Positions 61,761 to 61,966 of a stretch of DNA of 61,966 nucleotides are shown here, piece by piece. Origin of the DNA: Paratrimastix pyriformis. Its lineage: Eukaryota; Preaxostyla; Paratrimastigidae. The stretch is taken from contig JAPMOS010000177.1 of assembly GCA_027972325.1 (NCBI GenBank), positions 1 to 61,966 of the forward strand, given 5' to 3'. The notes under the pieces were generated by a model. It worked only from the letters and a program-made list of their open reading frames with translations, searched no databases and was not told where the DNA came from. Position 1 is the stretch's first letter, and every line of letters starts with the position of its first letter. The position numbers were made by a program, and so were the translations under genes.

Positions 61761-61966
61761 TTAAAGATTTGTCTCGTCTCTTAAGTTCAAGCCAGAACAG
61801 TCACAATGGAAAAAGTATTTTGTCTGAACTGTATGCATGGATTTTGGAATGAAAGCCTGTTGCAAATAAACCAGTGTGCTATGAGCATGAATGTTGTCAA
61901 GCATGGTTACCAATAGAAGAAGATGCTCATGTCGAATTCAAGCATATATCAAAATCAGTGAAGCAA

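Larger units (their letters stand above)
57052..61966. mobile_element. Polinton/Maverick fossil, left part, with tandem-duplicated end; runs off the window
   Basis: AT-rich DNA starts abruptly at AGTAGTTATAAAAGGAG (57,052), where GC-rich LINE B stops. Parts seen are a terminal AT-rich region, a small ORF, a minus-strand rve-type integrase and a plus-strand Polinton polymerase-N-terminal-like ORF. The AG start and AT-rich terminal region fit a Polinton terminal inverted repeat, but the other end is outside the window. The terminal 1.4 kb is present twice in tandem with few differences, so the duplication is young. The element looks broken, with at least the partial end copy and about one further break. 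Confidence 0.8.

Overview
The window comes from a eukaryotic nuclear genome, almost certainly a protist. It has many short introns, GC-rich unique DNA, dense simple repeats and several classes of retroelement. Five host loci were read, and their introns share an odd donor consensus, GT-pyrimidine-pyrimidine-G (GTCCGT, GTCTGT, GTTCGT, GTTTGT), in place of GTRAGT. That donor resembles the GTTTGT reported for Entamoeba. Together with restriction-like-endonuclease LINEs and a Polinton, it makes a GC-rich archamoeba or other amoebozoan a reasonable but unproven guess.

Layout. 1-4,800: degraded LINE A on the plus strand, with a (CAT)n tail. 5,641-14,314: about 20-exon gene for a ZZ-finger + adenylation + carrier + thioester-reductase enzyme (carboxylic-acid-reductase / Lys2-like). 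14,514-15,425: DUF4336 metallo-beta-lactamase-like membrane-anchored protein. 16,047-17,784: macro-domain protein with a Lys-Gly repeat and acidic tail. 18.8-22.5 kb: unrecognised multi-exon coiled-coil and Ser/Pro-rich locus. 22,846-25,884 (minus): RNI-type leucine-rich-repeat protein. 25,915-30,823: NEMF/Rqc2 of ribosome quality control, head-to-head with the LRR gene.

31-57 kb is a repeat graveyard. It holds a 5'-truncated LINE (C) and a second, inverted LINE tail, both inside a GATGATTG-type microsatellite. It also holds two DIRS-like elements (32,900-39,150 and 43,473-50,539), recognised by inverted terminal repeats plus an internal region complementary to both outer ends. Other contents are a short retroelement-like unit present twice with a covarying two-hairpin RNA motif, three tRNA-like sequences, minisatellites, and LINE B on the minus strand (57,051-50,925).

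At 57,052 GC content drops sharply where a Polinton fossil begins. One end of it is duplicated in tandem, and it runs off the window.

Most interesting system: LINEs A and B each encode an SLX1-like GIY-YIG nuclease motif, a LINE reverse transcriptase, RNase H, a CCHC knuckle and an R2-type restriction-like endonuclease. That gives two unrelated nucleases in one LINE, analogous to Dualen/RandI but with GIY-YIG in place of the APE domain. I know of no described LINE clade with this order. Domain calls are by eye, without database searches.
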